This document shows, piece after piece, positions 7,730-18,995 of a DNA stretch of 64,000 nucleotides. The notes below the pieces were generated by a model. The model made no database searches. It saw only the letters and a list, made by a program, of their open reading frames with translations, and was not told the DNA's origin. The stretch comes from Ramlibacter tataouinensis (GTDB taxonomy: Bacteria; Pseudomonadota; Gammaproteobacteria; Burkholderiales; Burkholderiaceae_C): assembly GCF_001580455.1 (NCBI RefSeq), contig NZ_CP010951.1, positions 4,613,001 to 4,677,000 of the forward strand, read 5' to 3'. A program made the translations under genes and the position numbers. The stretch's first letter is position 1. The number at the start of each line of letters is the position of its first letter.

Positions 7730-8629
7730 TTAGCCGCGCCGCTGCTCCAGTTCCCGGATCCGCTCGCGCGCCTCGTCGCCTTCCGGGATCGGCCGGCCGC
7801 TGTCGCGCCACTGCACCGCCGCCTTGAAACCCTCGGCTTGCGCGTAGCGCCGGAACCAGAGACCTTCCGGGTTGTGCCGGGTGATGCCGTCGAAAAGGGT
7901 CGCGATCTGCTGGCTCTGTTCGATGCCCATGGCGAGCAGCACCTGGTTGACGACCATCTTGTGCATGGCCAGATGGCTGCGCGGCACACCGGCGATGCGG
8001 CTGGCCAGGGCCATGGTGGCGCCGTCCAGGGCTTCGGCCGACACGGCCTCGTTCGCGAGGCCCCATTGCGCCGCGGTGCGGCCGTCGATCGTGTCACCGG
8101 TGAACATCAGCTGCTTGGCGCGCGTGGGGCCGAGCCGGTAGGTCCACATCGCCGTGGTGGGGCAGCCCCACACGCGCGTGGGCATGTAGCCGATGCGCGC
8201 ATCCTCGGCCATCACCAGGAGGTCGCAGCACAGGGCGATGTCGCTGCCGCCCGCCACGGCGTGTCCGTGCACCTTCGCGATCGTCGGCTTGGGGCTGCGC
8301 CACAGGCTCATGAAATCCTCGGTGTTGCGCTTCATGAACGCGTAATCGTCCATGGGATCCCAGGGATGCCGCTCCTGCTGGCACGGATGATCGAGCTGGC
8401 CCTGGCCGAACTGCGTCAGGTCGTAGCCGCCGCAAAAGCCCTTGCCGGCGCCCTCGACGACGATCACATGGACGGCCGGCTCGGCGTTGGCCCAGTCCAC
8501 CGCTTCGCGGATCTCCCGCGGCATGGCGTCGTTGATCGCATTCAGCCGTTCGGGGCGGTTGAGCAGCAGGCGCGCGACGCGGGGATTGCTCTCATCCTGG
8601 CTGATGCGCAGGGTGCTGAAGTCGGGCAT
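7730..8629 (-). CDS. Crotonase/enoyl-CoA hydratase family protein
   Basis: A 299-residue cytosolic enzyme of the crotonase superfamily, which acts on acyl-CoA thioesters through a two-amide oxyanion hole. Conserved features are [12 protein letters not shown] near the N-terminus, [12 protein letters not shown] (first oxyanion NH), [20 protein letters not shown] (second oxyanion NH), and [15 protein letters not shown]. The start at 8629 has AAGGAG nine bases upstream. It is slightly longer than the usual 260 residues because of an insertion (about residues 70-100) and a longer tail. It stands alone, so hydratase, isomerase and hydrolase chemistry remain possible. Confidence 0.9.
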   Translation of the reverse strand: MPDFSTLRISQDESNPRVARLLLNRPERLNAINDAMPREIREAVDWANAEPAVHVIVVEGAGKGFCGGYDLTQFGQGQLDHPCQQERHPWDPMDDYAFMKRNTEDFMSLWRSPKPTIAKVHGHAVAGGSDIALCCDLLVMAEDARIGYMPTRVWGCPTTAMWTYRLGPTRAKQLMFTGDTIDGRTAAQWGLANEAVSAEALDGATMALASRIAGVPRSHLAMHKMVVNQVLLAMGIEQSQQIATLFDGITRHNPEGLWFRRYAQAEGFKAAVQWRDSGRPIPEGDEARERIRELEQRRG

Positions 8630-8857
8630 GGCGAAGCTCCTTGGCGGTGACGGAACAAGCCTACACCGCCGCGCTGCTGAACCCTGCATCCCCTGAGATG
8701 CGGCCGTTTCTGATTCTGGGAAGTCCACCGGAGCAGCGATGAGCGCGGACACCCGATGAGTGAAGCTGAGCCAGAGCAGGGCGGGTAATTCCTGTCCCCG
8801 GCATGCCGTCGCCATGCCAAAACTCCATGTTCTATCGGCCCAACAAGGAGAACCGCC

Positions 8858-9403
8858 ATGATCCAACGACAAACCCTGTTGTATGCAGCGATGGCCGCAG
8901 GCGTGATTGCCTTAGGCACGGCAGGGTGCGCAAGCCAAACTGGTGGCGCGAGCTCGTCCAGCTCCGGCGGCGGCTACGGCCCAGCGGCCGCTGCCCCCAG
9001 CGGCGGCGGCGCTGCAGCCAGCACTACTGCACCCGCTTCGATGGTGGTCTACACGGCCACGCTGACGCCCAATGAGGAAGTGCCGCCCGCTGCCAACAGC
9101 AAGGGACAGGGCACGGCGGAAGTGCGTGTTGACACGAAGACCAATGAAGTGAGCTGGACGGTCTCGTACAGCGGCCTCACCGGTCCGGCGACCATGGGCC
9201 ATATCCACGGTCCCGCGGCGGCGGGCAGCAACGCGGGTGTGGTGGTGCCGTTCGCAGGTGTCGCCGGCGCGCAGAGCGCGCAGGGCAAGGGAACGATCAC
9301 GCAGGCGCAGTACGGCGACCTGGCCGCAGGCCTCTATTACGTGAATATTCACACGGCGCAGTACCCCGGCGGCGAACTTCGCGGCCAACTGCGCAAGAAG
9401 TAG
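8858..9403 (+). CDS. CHRD domain lipoprotein
   Basis: A 181-residue lipoprotein. Residues 1-24 form a signal ending [10 protein letters not shown] with a lipobox Cys, followed by a Ser/Gly/Ala-rich linker of about 40 residues. The rest is a CHRD domain (about residues 65-181): [15 protein letters not shown] start ([20 protein letters not shown]), [19 protein letters not shown] and [24 protein letters not shown] is a beta-sandwich found in chordin and bacterial surface proteins; its ligand is unknown. AAGGAG upstream of the ATG fixes the start. It is probably monocistronic. Confidence 0.9.
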   Translation: MIQRQTLLYAAMAAGVIALGTAGCASQTGGASSSSSGGGYGPAAAAPSGGGAAASTTAPASMVVYTATLTPNEEVPPAANSKGQGTAEVRVDTKTNEVSWTVSYSGLTGPATMGHIHGPAAAGSNAGVVVPFAGVAGAQSAQGKGTITQAQYGDLAAGLYYVNIHTAQYPGGELRGQLRKK

Positions 9404-9488
9404 GACCCGGCCGCCCTGGGGCGGATACCCCTGCAAACGCCTCGACAGGGGGCGAAACGTAAAATGGAGGGTTGGTCACAGCTCTCGC

Positions 9489-11834
<2,346 letters not shown>

Positions 11835-11905
11835 CGCTGCGCAGCTCGCCGCAAGGGTGCGCCGTCGAGATAATCGACGCATGAACCCCAGCAGCTTGCC
11901 CGTCC

Positions 11906-14149
11906 ATGGATGAGGCCTCGGCACGTCAGGTGATCCTGGTCGAGGCGATCGAGTCGGCCGACACGCAAGGGCGCCTGCTCAGCGCCGAGGAACGCGACCA
12001 GATCGACCGGGAGTCCAGGCTGGAAGCCCGGCGGCGCGATCCCGGGCGCGACCGGGTGCCCGACGAGGAGTTCATCCAGCTGCGCGCGGGGCGTGTGCTG
12101 GCGGCGGCCGGCGCGCGGCAACCCGGCCTGCTCACGCTGCAGCTGCCCGCGGGCTGGACGCGCTGGCTGGAGTGGCTGCTGCCGCTGGGCGCCTTCCTCG
12201 TCGGGGTCGCGACCGATGCCATTGGCGATCCGCATCGGGTCGACTTGGTCTCCCTCCCGCTGCTGGGCATCGTGGCCTGGAACCTGGCCGTCTACCTGGG
12301 GATCGCGGGCCATGCCTTGTGGCCGAAGCGCGCCGGCGCCAGCTCGTGGCTGGCGCCTGTCGGTCGCTGGGCGGACGGCACGCGGGCCCTGCGGCGCCGA
12401 CCGGGAAGCGTCCAGGGGCAGGTCGCGGTGCGCTTCCACGCGCTCTGGTTCCAGGTCGCGCAGGCCCTGCACGTGCAGCGCAGCAAACGGGTGCTGCACT
12501 TGTGCGCAGCTGCCTGGGCCGGCGGGGTCATCGCATCGCTGCTGGTGCGAGGCCTGGTGGTCGAGTACCGGGTGGGGTGGGAAAGCACTTTCCTGGGGCC
12601 GCCGCAGGTGTTCGCCATCCTCAGCGTGCTCCGGCTGCCGGCCCTGCTGGTGGCGCCCTTCAGCGAGTTCACCGTGGACGACGTCGCGCAGCTGCGGTTC
12701 AGCAGCGGCGGTGGCGTCGCCGGCGGCGCGGCCTGGGTGTGGATGTACGTGGCGCTGCTGGTCACCGTGGTCATCCTGCCCCGGCTGGTGCTCGCCAGCT
12801 GGGCCGCCTGGCGGGAAAGCCGCCTCCGGCACCGGGTGCCCATGAACCTCCAGGAGGCCTATTACCAGCGCATCGTGTCGCTGCTCAAGGCGACCCGGGT
12901 GCAGCTCGCGGTGCTGGCGCCCCGCGATGAGGATCGCATGCGCCTGGTGCGCGTGATTGCGGAGAACGCCCAGGCACTGCCGGTTGTACTGTCCACCGAA
13001 TTCGGCGACGTGCTGCGGCTGGTCGAGGTGCCGGATGCCGATCCGCCCGCAGCGCCCGGCGCCCCGGCCGCGGCGCCGGGGTGGCTGGCCCAGTGGCGCG
13101 GGCGGATCGGCCCGGACAACGGACCGCTGCCCTCGTCCGGCGATGCCACGCTGGCGCAGTTGCGCGACAGCGCCGACGTGGTCCTGCATGCCCAGGGTGG
13201 GCGACCGGAGCACGAGGCGGCGCTGCTTCAATGGCTCGGCAAGCCGGTGCTCGAGATCGACATGGGTTCCGGCCGCGGCCTGCCTTTCGAATCCTTCGGG
13301 CAATGCTGGATCCAGGATGAGACCCTGCTCGACGCCATTGCCAGGCGGCTGCCCGAGCTCAATCGCACCGGCTTCGAACGGATCGCGCGGCGCTGGCAGG
13401 AGCGCCATGAGGACAAGCTGGCCCTGTCGATGGCGGCGATTTCGGAACACCTGCTGTTCGCCGCGCGCCAGGTGGAGGAAGTGCAATCCGGCGCCCTCAC
13501 GGTGAAGAGCCTGCTGCCGGCGGAGCGGCGGGCGCAGACCGACGCCCGGCAGGCGGCGATGGATGCGATCGTGCAGCGCCTGGACACATCGGCCGCGCGC
13601 ATGGTGTCGGCCCTGCATCGGCTCCACGGGCTGGACGAGGCCGGCCGCGACATGGAGCACCGGCTGGAGGAGCGTTTCGTCGTGCAGCAGCCGGTGCACG
13701 CGCCCCAGGCCGGGGTGGCCGGCGCCGCGACAGGCGCTGCCATGGGGGCGTCCGTGGACCTGGTTGCCGGCGGCCTGACGCTCGGCGCGGCGGCGGCCCT
13801 GGGGGCGCTCCTCGGCGGCAGCGCCGCCTACATCGCCGCGGCCTGGAAGAATCGCGCCAGCCCAAACGGCACCACGGTTGTTCAACTCAGCGACGCCATG
13901 CTCGACGCGCTGCTGCAGGCGGCCTTGCTGCGCTATGTCGCCGTCGTGCACGGGGCGCGTGGCCGGCAGGAGCCGGACGGGGCGTGGAAGGCGCAGGTCG
14001 CCGAGGTCGCCGACGAACACCAGGAACCCCTGCCGGGCTACTGGAGCGACGCCCGGCGCGAGCCGCCGCCGGACTCGCTCGGGCCGCTGCTCTCGGGCAC
14101 CCTGGCGGACATGGCGCGCGTGGTGCTGCGCCGGCTTCACCAGATGTAG
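11906..14149 (+). CDS. Fused DUF2868-DUF3482-like membrane protein
   Basis: A 747-residue inner-membrane protein. Residues 1-310 look like DUF2868 (start DEASARQVILVEAIES, four membrane helices near 86-106, 113-133, 200-222 and 280-305). Residues 460-747 look like the DUF3482 module that normally follows an N-terminal GTPase (RRWQERHEDKLALSMAAISE, LDEAGRDMEHRLEERFVVQQ, a Gly/Ala-rich hairpin at about 600-650, and ALLRYVAVVHGARGR). These two families are usually adjacent separate genes. The middle (about 335-460) has G-domain-like spacing (SADVVLHAQ, LGKPVLEID) but no GxxxxGK[ST] P-loop. Function is unknown. Confidence 0.7.
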   Translation: MDEASARQVILVEAIESADTQGRLLSAEERDQIDRESRLEARRRDPGRDRVPDEEFIQLRAGRVLAAAGARQPGLLTLQLPAGWTRWLEWLLPLGAFLVGVATDAIGDPHRVDLVSLPLLGIVAWNLAVYLGIAGHALWPKRAGASSWLAPVGRWADGTRALRRRPGSVQGQVAVRFHALWFQVAQALHVQRSKRVLHLCAAAWAGGVIASLLVRGLVVEYRVGWESTFLGPPQVFAILSVLRLPALLVAPFSEFTVDDVAQLRFSSGGGVAGGAAWVWMYVALLVTVVILPRLVLASWAAWRESRLRHRVPMNLQEAYYQRIVSLLKATRVQLAVLAPRDEDRMRLVRVIAENAQALPVVLSTEFGDVLRLVEVPDADPPAAPGAPAAAPGWLAQWRGRIGPDNGPLPSSGDATLAQLRDSADVVLHAQGGRPEHEAALLQWLGKPVLEIDMGSGRGLPFESFGQCWIQDETLLDAIARRLPELNRTGFERIARRWQERHEDKLALSMAAISEHLLFAARQVEEVQSGALTVKSLLPAERRAQTDARQAAMDAIVQRLDTSAARMVSALHRLHGLDEAGRDMEHRLEERFVVQQPVHAPQAGVAGAATGAAMGASVDLVAGGLTLGAAAALGALLGGSAAYIAAAWKNRASPNGTTVVQLSDAMLDALLQAALLRYVAVVHGARGRQEPDGAWKAQVAEVADEHQEPLPGYWSDARREPPPDSLGPLLSGTLADMARVVLRRLHQM

Positions 14150-14257
14150 CCGTGTGCAACAGGCGCTCCCCGACTACAGCAGAGCAAGGCGGCGTCCTAC
14201 AGGAGACAGGCAGAGCTTGGGCGAGCATGGCTCTTCGTTTCAACAGGAGCCTCGACC

Positions 14258-14494
14258 ATGCAGGATCTCAGCACTACGCCCGTCACCGCCTCGACGAACC
14301 CGACCGCTTCCAGCGCGCCCGAGCGGCGCCTGCGCGGGTTCGCGGCCATGTCTCCGGAGAAGAAGAAGGAAATCGCGAGCATGGGTGGCCGGGCCGCGCA
14401 CGCCTGCGGCCGCGCTCACCAGTTCAGCAGCGAGGAAGCCCGCGCTGCCGGCAAGAAGCGCCACCAGCGCCCCACCGACCACCCCGCGAGCTGA
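14258..14494 (+). CDS. KGG-type stress-induced small protein
   Basis: A 78-residue hydrophilic protein with RGFAAMSPEKKKEIASMGGR followed by AAHACGRAHQFSSEEARAAG, the repeat pattern of general stress proteins of the KGG group (GsiB/YciG/ConB-like; usual motif [KR]GG). Such proteins are small, disordered and induced by stress or starvation. A clear AGGAG lies upstream of the ATG. A T-rich hairpin about 100 bases downstream is a plausible terminator. The upstream large membrane gene ends about 110 bases earlier, so it probably has its own promoter. Confidence 0.85.
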   Translation: MQDLSTTPVTASTNPTASSAPERRLRGFAAMSPEKKKEIASMGGRAAHACGRAHQFSSEEARAAGKKRHQRPTDHPAS

Positions 14495-14592
14495 TCTGTT
14501 CGATACCTCGGCCGGGCTGGCAGGCCGGGCCGAGCGGTCGGGCAAATTTAACGAATAAGGCGCGATGCCGTGGCCCTGAATTGCGTGGTAAC

Positions 14593-14612
14593 AAGCCTTA
14601 TCAAGGCTTTTT
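14593..14612 (+). terminator. Probable terminator after the KGG gene
   Basis: AAGCCTT (14593-14599), loop ATC, AAGGCTT (14603-14609) form a perfect 7-bp stem that runs straight into T residues on the plus strand. It lies about 100 bases after the KGG stop and overlaps the end of the CsbD-like relic on the other strand. Confidence 0.5.
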
Positions 14613-14709
14613 CAGGGCGTCCTTGACGCCATCCTTGGCGTCGCCGATGCCCCCCCGGGCCTGCTGGTCCGGTTGCCGGTGAGCTTTCCCTGATCCCGGA
14701 CTTTGCTTT
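14601..14709 (-). pseudogene. Frameshifted CsbD-like remnant
   Basis: Read on the minus strand this encodes VRDQGKLTGNRT and then, after a one-base shift near 14668, QQARGGIGDAKDGVKDALKK followed by a stop at 14601-14603. Together these read as the C-terminal half of a CsbD-type stress protein (KLTGN ... QAKGGIGDAK). Restoring one missing base (a C after the ACC codon) rejoins the frames. No start codon or full N-terminal part can be seen. It may be a decayed gene or a sequencing or assembly error at a G/C run. Confidence 0.45.
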
Positions 14710-14770
14710 CCGCAAAGCGGCTGTCCAAGCCTGCGCTGCGTGAGGCCAAGCCTGCAACCTGGACTGGCGC

Positions 14771-15184
14771 CTATTTCGTCGTGCCGCTGCCGGACGGTGA
14801 GCCGGAGCTTGCGCCACCGGGGGTCGATCCGGCGGCGCCGGAGCCGGTTCCGCCGGAAGGCGTGCCTGAGCCTGGCGCTCCCATGGCGGAGGCCGCCGGG
14901 GCCGCGGGGCTGGCTGCCGCACCCGGGCCAGTCGTTCCGGAGCTCGAGGCGCCCATGCCCGTCGTGCCTGAGCTCGAGGATCCTGAAGGTGAGGTGCTGC
15001 TCGGACTTGCGCCCATGCCGGTGCTGCTCGTGCTGCTGCCCGGGCTGGTCGCGGCGCTGCCGGGGCCGGGCGAGCTCAAGGGCGAGCCATACGAGCCCTG
15101 GCCGAGGGCCGTGCCGGCGCCCATCGCGGCGATGGCGGCGAGTGCGATGGCCACCACGGATGTGGAGCGTTGTATCGATCTCAT
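14771..15184 (-). CDS. Exported Ser/Gly/Pro/Ala low-complexity protein
   Basis: A 137-residue exported protein. The start at 15184 is preceded by AAGGA and begins a signal peptide (MRSIQRSTSVVAIALAAIAA, cleavage after GTALG). The mature part is nearly all Ser, Gly, Ala, Pro and Thr with repeated units such as SSGTTGMGAS and SGTTGPGAA, and lacks Cys, aromatic residues and charge. The composition suggests a flexible secreted or envelope linker protein; no enzyme is expected. The reading frame stays open through the CsbD-like remnant just beyond its stop, which is probably coincidental. Confidence 0.65.
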   Translation of the reverse strand: MRSIQRSTSVVAIALAAIAAMGAGTALGQGSYGSPLSSPGPGSAATSPGSSTSSTGMGASPSSTSPSGSSSSGTTGMGASSSGTTGPGAAASPAAPAASAMGAPGSGTPSGGTGSGAAGSTPGGASSGSPSGSGTTK

Positions 15185-15281
15185 GGGGATTCCTTGTGCC
15201 TGGAAATCACGCGAAGCGCGCCTGTGTCGCAAGGGCGAGCGGCATTCCCGGCCGCTGCCGCGCGGCAGTTCCCGTTCCTGA

Positions 15282-15635
15282 TCAGGCGCCTTCTTGAAGG
15301 GTGCCCAGCGCGTTGCGCACGCGCCAGACGCCGGGAACGACGATGAGGGCCGAGAGGAGGGCGTCGCGCTCCTGGGGCAGCACTTCACCCGAGAGGCGGA
15401 CCACGCCGCCTTCGACCGCGACCCGGATGGCGTCAGGCCGCGCGACCAGCTCCCCGATGCGCGCGCGAACGCGATCGCGCAGGAGGTCGTCGCTGATGCC
15501 CGACGGCTCGCGCCTCCAGTTGTCGATCGCCGCCACCGTGAGCCAGGTGGCCGCGGCGCCCAGCGCAAAGGCGGCCAGTGTCGCCAGCCAAGGGCTGTTC
15601 ATGGGAAAGCCTTGCGGCAGGGTCCTGTCCATCAT
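15282..15635 (-). CDS. BON domain protein, coupled to Ku
   Basis: A 117-residue protein with an N-terminal membrane anchor or signal (SPWLATLAAFALGAAATWLTV) and a C-terminal BON domain (about residues 48-112; RVRARIGELVARPDAIRVAV then GGVVRLSGEVLPQERDALLS). BON domains bind phospholipids or act in envelope maintenance (OsmY type). Its ATG overlaps the Ku stop codon as ATGA, so translation is likely coupled; an internal ATG at 15600 is a shorter alternative. The link between a BON protein and end-joining Ku is unexplained, but Ku/LigD neighbourhoods in proteobacteria often contain small stress proteins. Confidence 0.82.
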   Translation of the reverse strand: MMDRTLPQGFPMNSPWLATLAAFALGAAATWLTVAAIDNWRREPSGISDDLLRDRVRARIGELVARPDAIRVAVEGGVVRLSGEVLPQERDALLSALIVVPGVWRVRNALGTLQEGA

Positions 15636-16621
15636 GCCGCCTTCTTGCCGGACCGCCTCGACTTGACGGGGGTCGTGGTGCTGGCCCGCGACGAGCTCTT
15701 GGTGGCGGCCGCGCGGCGCGGCCGCGCTTCGTCGTCATTGGCAGCGGCCTTGCGGCGGGTCGATCGTGCCGGCTTGGCCTCTTCGGCCTCTTCGGCCTCT
15801 TTGCTGGCCGCGGCACCGCCGCCCTTGCGCAGGCTGCGGCGCAGCAACTCGGTCAGGTCGATGATGTCCGCGCTGGTCTGGATCTCTTCGCCCTCCATCG
15901 GCTTGACCAGGTGTTCGCCTTCGCCCGCCTTGACCTTCTCGTCCACCAGCTGCTGCAGCTTGTCGCGGAACTCGTCGTGGTAGGCCTCGGGCTTCCACTT
16001 GTCCTCGAGATCGCCGACCAGCTGTTCGGCCATCTTGAGTTCGCGCTCGCTGATCTTGGTGTCGCTTTCCGCCGGCAGCGGCAGGCCGGCCGTGTCCCGC
16101 ACTTCATCCGCCCAGCGCAGCAGCTCCAGCACCAGGCCCTGCTTGGTGGGCGTCAGGGCCGCCAGGTGTTGCCGCGTGGAGATCACCACCCGCGCGATGC
16201 CCACCTTGCCGGTGCGGCGCATGGTCTCCAGCAGCAGCATGTAGGGCTTGCCGCCTTTGGCGGCCGGCGCGACGTAATAAGGCTTGTTGTAGTAGGTGGT
16301 AGGGATCTGCGCGCCATCGATGAAAGCCTCGATCTCGATGGTCTGCGTCGACTTTGGAAGGGCCGTCTTGATTTCTTCGGGCGACAGGACGACGAATTGG
16401 TCCTTCTCGTACTCGAATCCCTTGACGACTTCTTCCCTGGACATGGCCTCGCCGGTGTTCTTGTTCACCTGCCGGTTGCCCACCGGGTTCATGGTGCGCT
16501 TGTCCAGCAGGTTGAACTTCATGCGGCTCTCGGCCGTGGCCGAATGCAGCGTGACCGGGATGTGGACGAGGCCGAAACTGATCGCCCCTTTCCACAAGGT
16601 GCGAGTGCTCGAAGGTGCCAT
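15632..16621 (-). CDS. ku: Non-homologous end-joining protein Ku
   Basis: A DNA end-binding homodimer for bacterial non-homologous end joining, which recruits the ligase LigD. The 329-residue protein contains the Ku core (residues about 5-200): TLWKGAISFGLVHIPVTLHS, VVKGFEYEKDQFVVLS, TYYNKPYYVAP, GIARVVISTRQHLAAL. The C-terminal 60 residues are a Lys/Arg/Ala-rich tail of the type that binds DNA or LigD. The start at 16621 fits the family; further upstream in-frame codons lack conservation. LigD is not in this window. The BON gene follows with an ATGA overlap. Confidence 0.95.
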   Translation of the reverse strand: MAPSSTRTLWKGAISFGLVHIPVTLHSATAESRMKFNLLDKRTMNPVGNRQVNKNTGEAMSREEVVKGFEYEKDQFVVLSPEEIKTALPKSTQTIEIEAFIDGAQIPTTYYNKPYYVAPAAKGGKPYMLLLETMRRTGKVGIARVVISTRQHLAALTPTKQGLVLELLRWADEVRDTAGLPLPAESDTKISERELKMAEQLVGDLEDKWKPEAYHDEFRDKLQQLVDEKVKAGEGEHLVKPMEGEEIQTSADIIDLTELLRRSLRKGGGAAASKEAEEAEEAKPARSTRRKAAANDDEARPRRAAATKSSSRASTTTPVKSRRSGKKAA

Positions 16622-16719
16622 GCGGCCACCATAGCGAATCCGCGGGCCGCGCCTGTAGGACGCGGCTGAAACCGCGCGTGCGCCCACGGCCCAGCCGGGC
16701 CAGCTCGAGGTGAGCCGGG

Positions 16720-17364
16720 CTAATCTATGAGCTTGTTCTTCAGCGCGTAGTAAGTCAGGTCGCTGTTGGACGTCAGGCCCATCTTTTCCATCAGCCGCGT
16801 GCGGTAGGTGCTGACGGTCTTGACGGAAAGCGACAGGGCGTTGGCGATCTCGCCGGCGGTCTCGCCCTTGGCGAGCTTCAGGAACACCTGGAATTCACGC
16901 TCCGACAGCAGGTCGTGGGCGGCGCTGCCCTCCTTGCGGTTGAGCTGCTGGGCGATCAGTTCCGCCACCGACGGCGAAATGTAGCGACGGCCGAGCGCAA
17001 TGGTGCGGATCGCGTTCACGATCTCCAGCGGCTCGCATTCCTTGTTGAGGTAACCGCTGGCGCCCTGGCGGATGAGATTGACGGCGTACTGCTCCTCGGG
17101 ATAGCCGGAGAGGATCAGGATGCCCACGTCGGGTGCCTTGGCGCGGATCATGGCCAGCGCGTCGATGCCGCTTTGGCCCGGCATCGACAAGTCCATGATC
17201 AGCACGTCGATCTCGGTGTTGCGCACCAGATCGATGGCCTCGCGGCCGCTCGCGGCCTCGCCGACCACCCGCAAATCGACCATCTCGGACAGGAATTGCC
17301 GCAAGCCGGCCCGCACGATCGCGTGGTCGTCGACGATCGCTACCTTGACAATGGAGTCGTTCAT
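16720..17364 (-). CDS. NarL/FixJ-type response regulator
   Basis: A 214-residue transcriptional regulator: receiver domain (residues about 6-120; VAIVDDHAIVRAGL, phosphoacceptor D58 in VLIMDLSMPGQSG, conserved Ser/Thr in ILILSGY and Lys in YLNKECEP) and a LuxR-type HTH (about 148-210; LLSEREFQVFLKLAKGETAG, ALSLSVKTVSTYRTRLMEKM). No sensor kinase is adjacent, so it is an orphan or pairs with a distant kinase. About 135 bases of upstream DNA separate it from the phasin gene. Confidence 0.93.
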   Translation of the reverse strand: MNDSIVKVAIVDDHAIVRAGLRQFLSEMVDLRVVGEAASGREAIDLVRNTEIDVLIMDLSMPGQSGIDALAMIRAKAPDVGILILSGYPEEQYAVNLIRQGASGYLNKECEPLEIVNAIRTIALGRRYISPSVAELIAQQLNRKEGSAAHDLLSEREFQVFLKLAKGETAGEIANALSLSVKTVSTYRTRLMEKMGLTSNSDLTYYALKNKLID

Positions 17365-17499
17365 GCTTGGATCCGCAAACCTCAGCAGCCTTCCAGTTTG
17401 CGCCGCAAATGGGAGGGCGGGGTGCGATCCGGTGTGATTGCCGCGTAAATTGCGGCGTTGTCCTACAGCGCCTGGGCGCCATAGGACAACCGACGGGCC

Positions 17500-17955
17500 T
17501 CAGTGCGTGAAGGCAGCTGTTCCAGATCCGTTGAGCGTGGCCGCGAACACGCGTTGCAGCGATTCCAGCGTGGGGTCGCCGCCCTCCAGCGCGACATCAC
17601 GGGCGCTGCTGACCATCTCGGCCTGCAGTTTCATGCCGGCGGTCGCGAGCTGCTGCCAGTATTGCGACGCTTCCTGCATGTTGAAGCGAATCAGTTCCGC
17701 CTGCACCGCCAGCAGGTCGTTGTAGTCGCAATCGCCCCGCAGGCGATGCATGGCTTCCTCATAGTGCTCGCTGGCGCGCTGCGCCGCATCCTGCTGGATC
17801 TGGCGCACTTCCTGCGACCCGCGGAACAACGCGCTTGCCGACTGTGCCATCAGCGCCAGCTGGCGCCGTGGCATCTCCGTGAAAAAGCTGAAGGTAGTGA
17901 AAGGCATTTCCGTCATCAGGCGCGCGGAATCTGCGCGCGAAGCCTTCGCTGTCAT
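17500..17955 (-). CDS. Phasin family protein
   Basis: A 151-residue amphipathic, all-helical protein of the phasin_2/phasin-like family, which coats polyhydroxyalkanoate granules in the cytoplasm. Typical segments are FTEMPRRQLALMAQSASALF, then ASQYWQQLATAGMKLQAEMV. The ATG at 17955 has AAGGAGG upstream; a TTG six bases earlier is also in frame but lies closer to the ribosome site than usual. No phaC or phaA is in the window. The assignment rests on pattern and composition rather than an invariant motif. Confidence 0.72.
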   Translation of the reverse strand: MTAKASRADSARLMTEMPFTTFSFFTEMPRRQLALMAQSASALFRGSQEVRQIQQDAAQRASEHYEEAMHRLRGDCDYNDLLAVQAELIRFNMQEASQYWQQLATAGMKLQAEMVSSARDVALEGGDPTLESLQRVFAATLNGSGTAAFTH

Positions 17956-18049
17956 CTGCAATTGCCTCCTTGCGAAAGCGGGTCACCTTACCAGCGGCCC
18001 CCATCGCTTTTCGTGTCGCAATGCGAAGTGTTGACGGCCTTACCTCTCG

Positions 18050-18946
18050 CTACGTGAGGTCGGGTATCGTGTGCAGGGGAATGTCCTTCTCGACGGCCAG
18101 GCGGTCCAGTTCCTCGCAGCTTCGCCCAAGCAGGAAGCGCGCGATTGCCTCGTGCACAACCGGTGTGAACATCGCGCGGACGTCGCTCGCGGGGGCGCCT
18201 GCCGCCTCGCACAGCGCCGCGGCGAAATGCGGCTCCAGCGCGGCCACCGCCACCCGCCCGTTCCTGCACGGATACACGCGATAGCCGGCATGCGCGCCGC
18301 CGACCGCGCCCTCGGGCCGCGTGAGGCCCCATTGCCGCGGCAGGCCGACGTACGCAGCGGCCTCGGACAGTGCGACTTCGAGGTAAAGGCCGCGCGGCGT
18401 TTCCCCGGCGCCGGCATAGCGTTCGGACTGGTGCAGCGCCGCCTGCAGGACCGCTTCGCTGGCCATGAGCGAGCCGCTCATGTCGGCATACAGCGTGGCC
18501 GGCAGGTCGAGCCCCGGCACCAGGCCATGCCCGGCGAGATACGTGAGATCGTGCCCCGGCTCTTCGGCCTGCTCGCCGGGCGCGCCCACGATGGCCACAT
18601 GGCACAGCGATGGATAGCGAGCCTGCAGCGTTTTCCACTCCAGGCCCAGCTTGCGCAGTGCCGATGGCCGGAAGGAGGTGAGCAGGATGTCGGTCTTGGC
18701 CAGTTCGCGGTGCAGCACCGTCTGGCCCGCTTGGGTCTTGAGGTCAGCGGTGATCACCTTCACGCCTTCGTGCAGCTGCGCGTAAGCGTGGGCGTTGTAG
18801 GCGGCCATGGGATCGCCCGCGGGCGGCTCGATCTTCACGCAGGTGGCGCCCATGCGCCGGCAGCGCATCAGGGCCGCCGGCCCCGGGAGATTCAGCGCGA
18901 AGCTGAGGATACGCGTGTGCGAAAGGAGGGCAGGAGCGGGGGCCAT
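18050..18946 (-). CDS. CoA-transferase family III (CaiB/BaiF) protein
   Basis: A 298-residue family III CoA-transferase, shorter than the usual 380-400 residues. The N-terminal part (RILSFALNLPGPAALMRCRR, GATCVKIEPPAGDPMAAYN) and the AITADLKTQAG-like segment (KVITADLKTQAGQTVLHREL) are typical; the candidate catalytic Asp is D155 in LYADMSGSL. The small C-terminal domain appears reduced. It transfers CoA between carboxylates via an Asp-linked intermediate; the substrate is unknown. It is divergent from the MaoC/FAS1-type hydratase across about 50 bases, so the two may share a control region. Confidence 0.85.
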   Translation of the reverse strand: MAPAPALLSHTRILSFALNLPGPAALMRCRRMGATCVKIEPPAGDPMAAYNAHAYAQLHEGVKVITADLKTQAGQTVLHRELAKTDILLTSFRPSALRKLGLEWKTLQARYPSLCHVAIVGAPGEQAEEPGHDLTYLAGHGLVPGLDLPATLYADMSGSLMASEAVLQAALHQSERYAGAGETPRGLYLEVALSEAAAYVGLPRQWGLTRPEGAVGGAHAGYRVYPCRNGRVAVAALEPHFAAALCEAAGAPASDVRAMFTPVVHEAIARFLLGRSCEELDRLAVEKDIPLHTIPDLT

Positions 18947-18995
18947 GGGTGGGCTCGGGAGTTTTGTGCAAGACTAGCAGACACAAGAGGACGAG

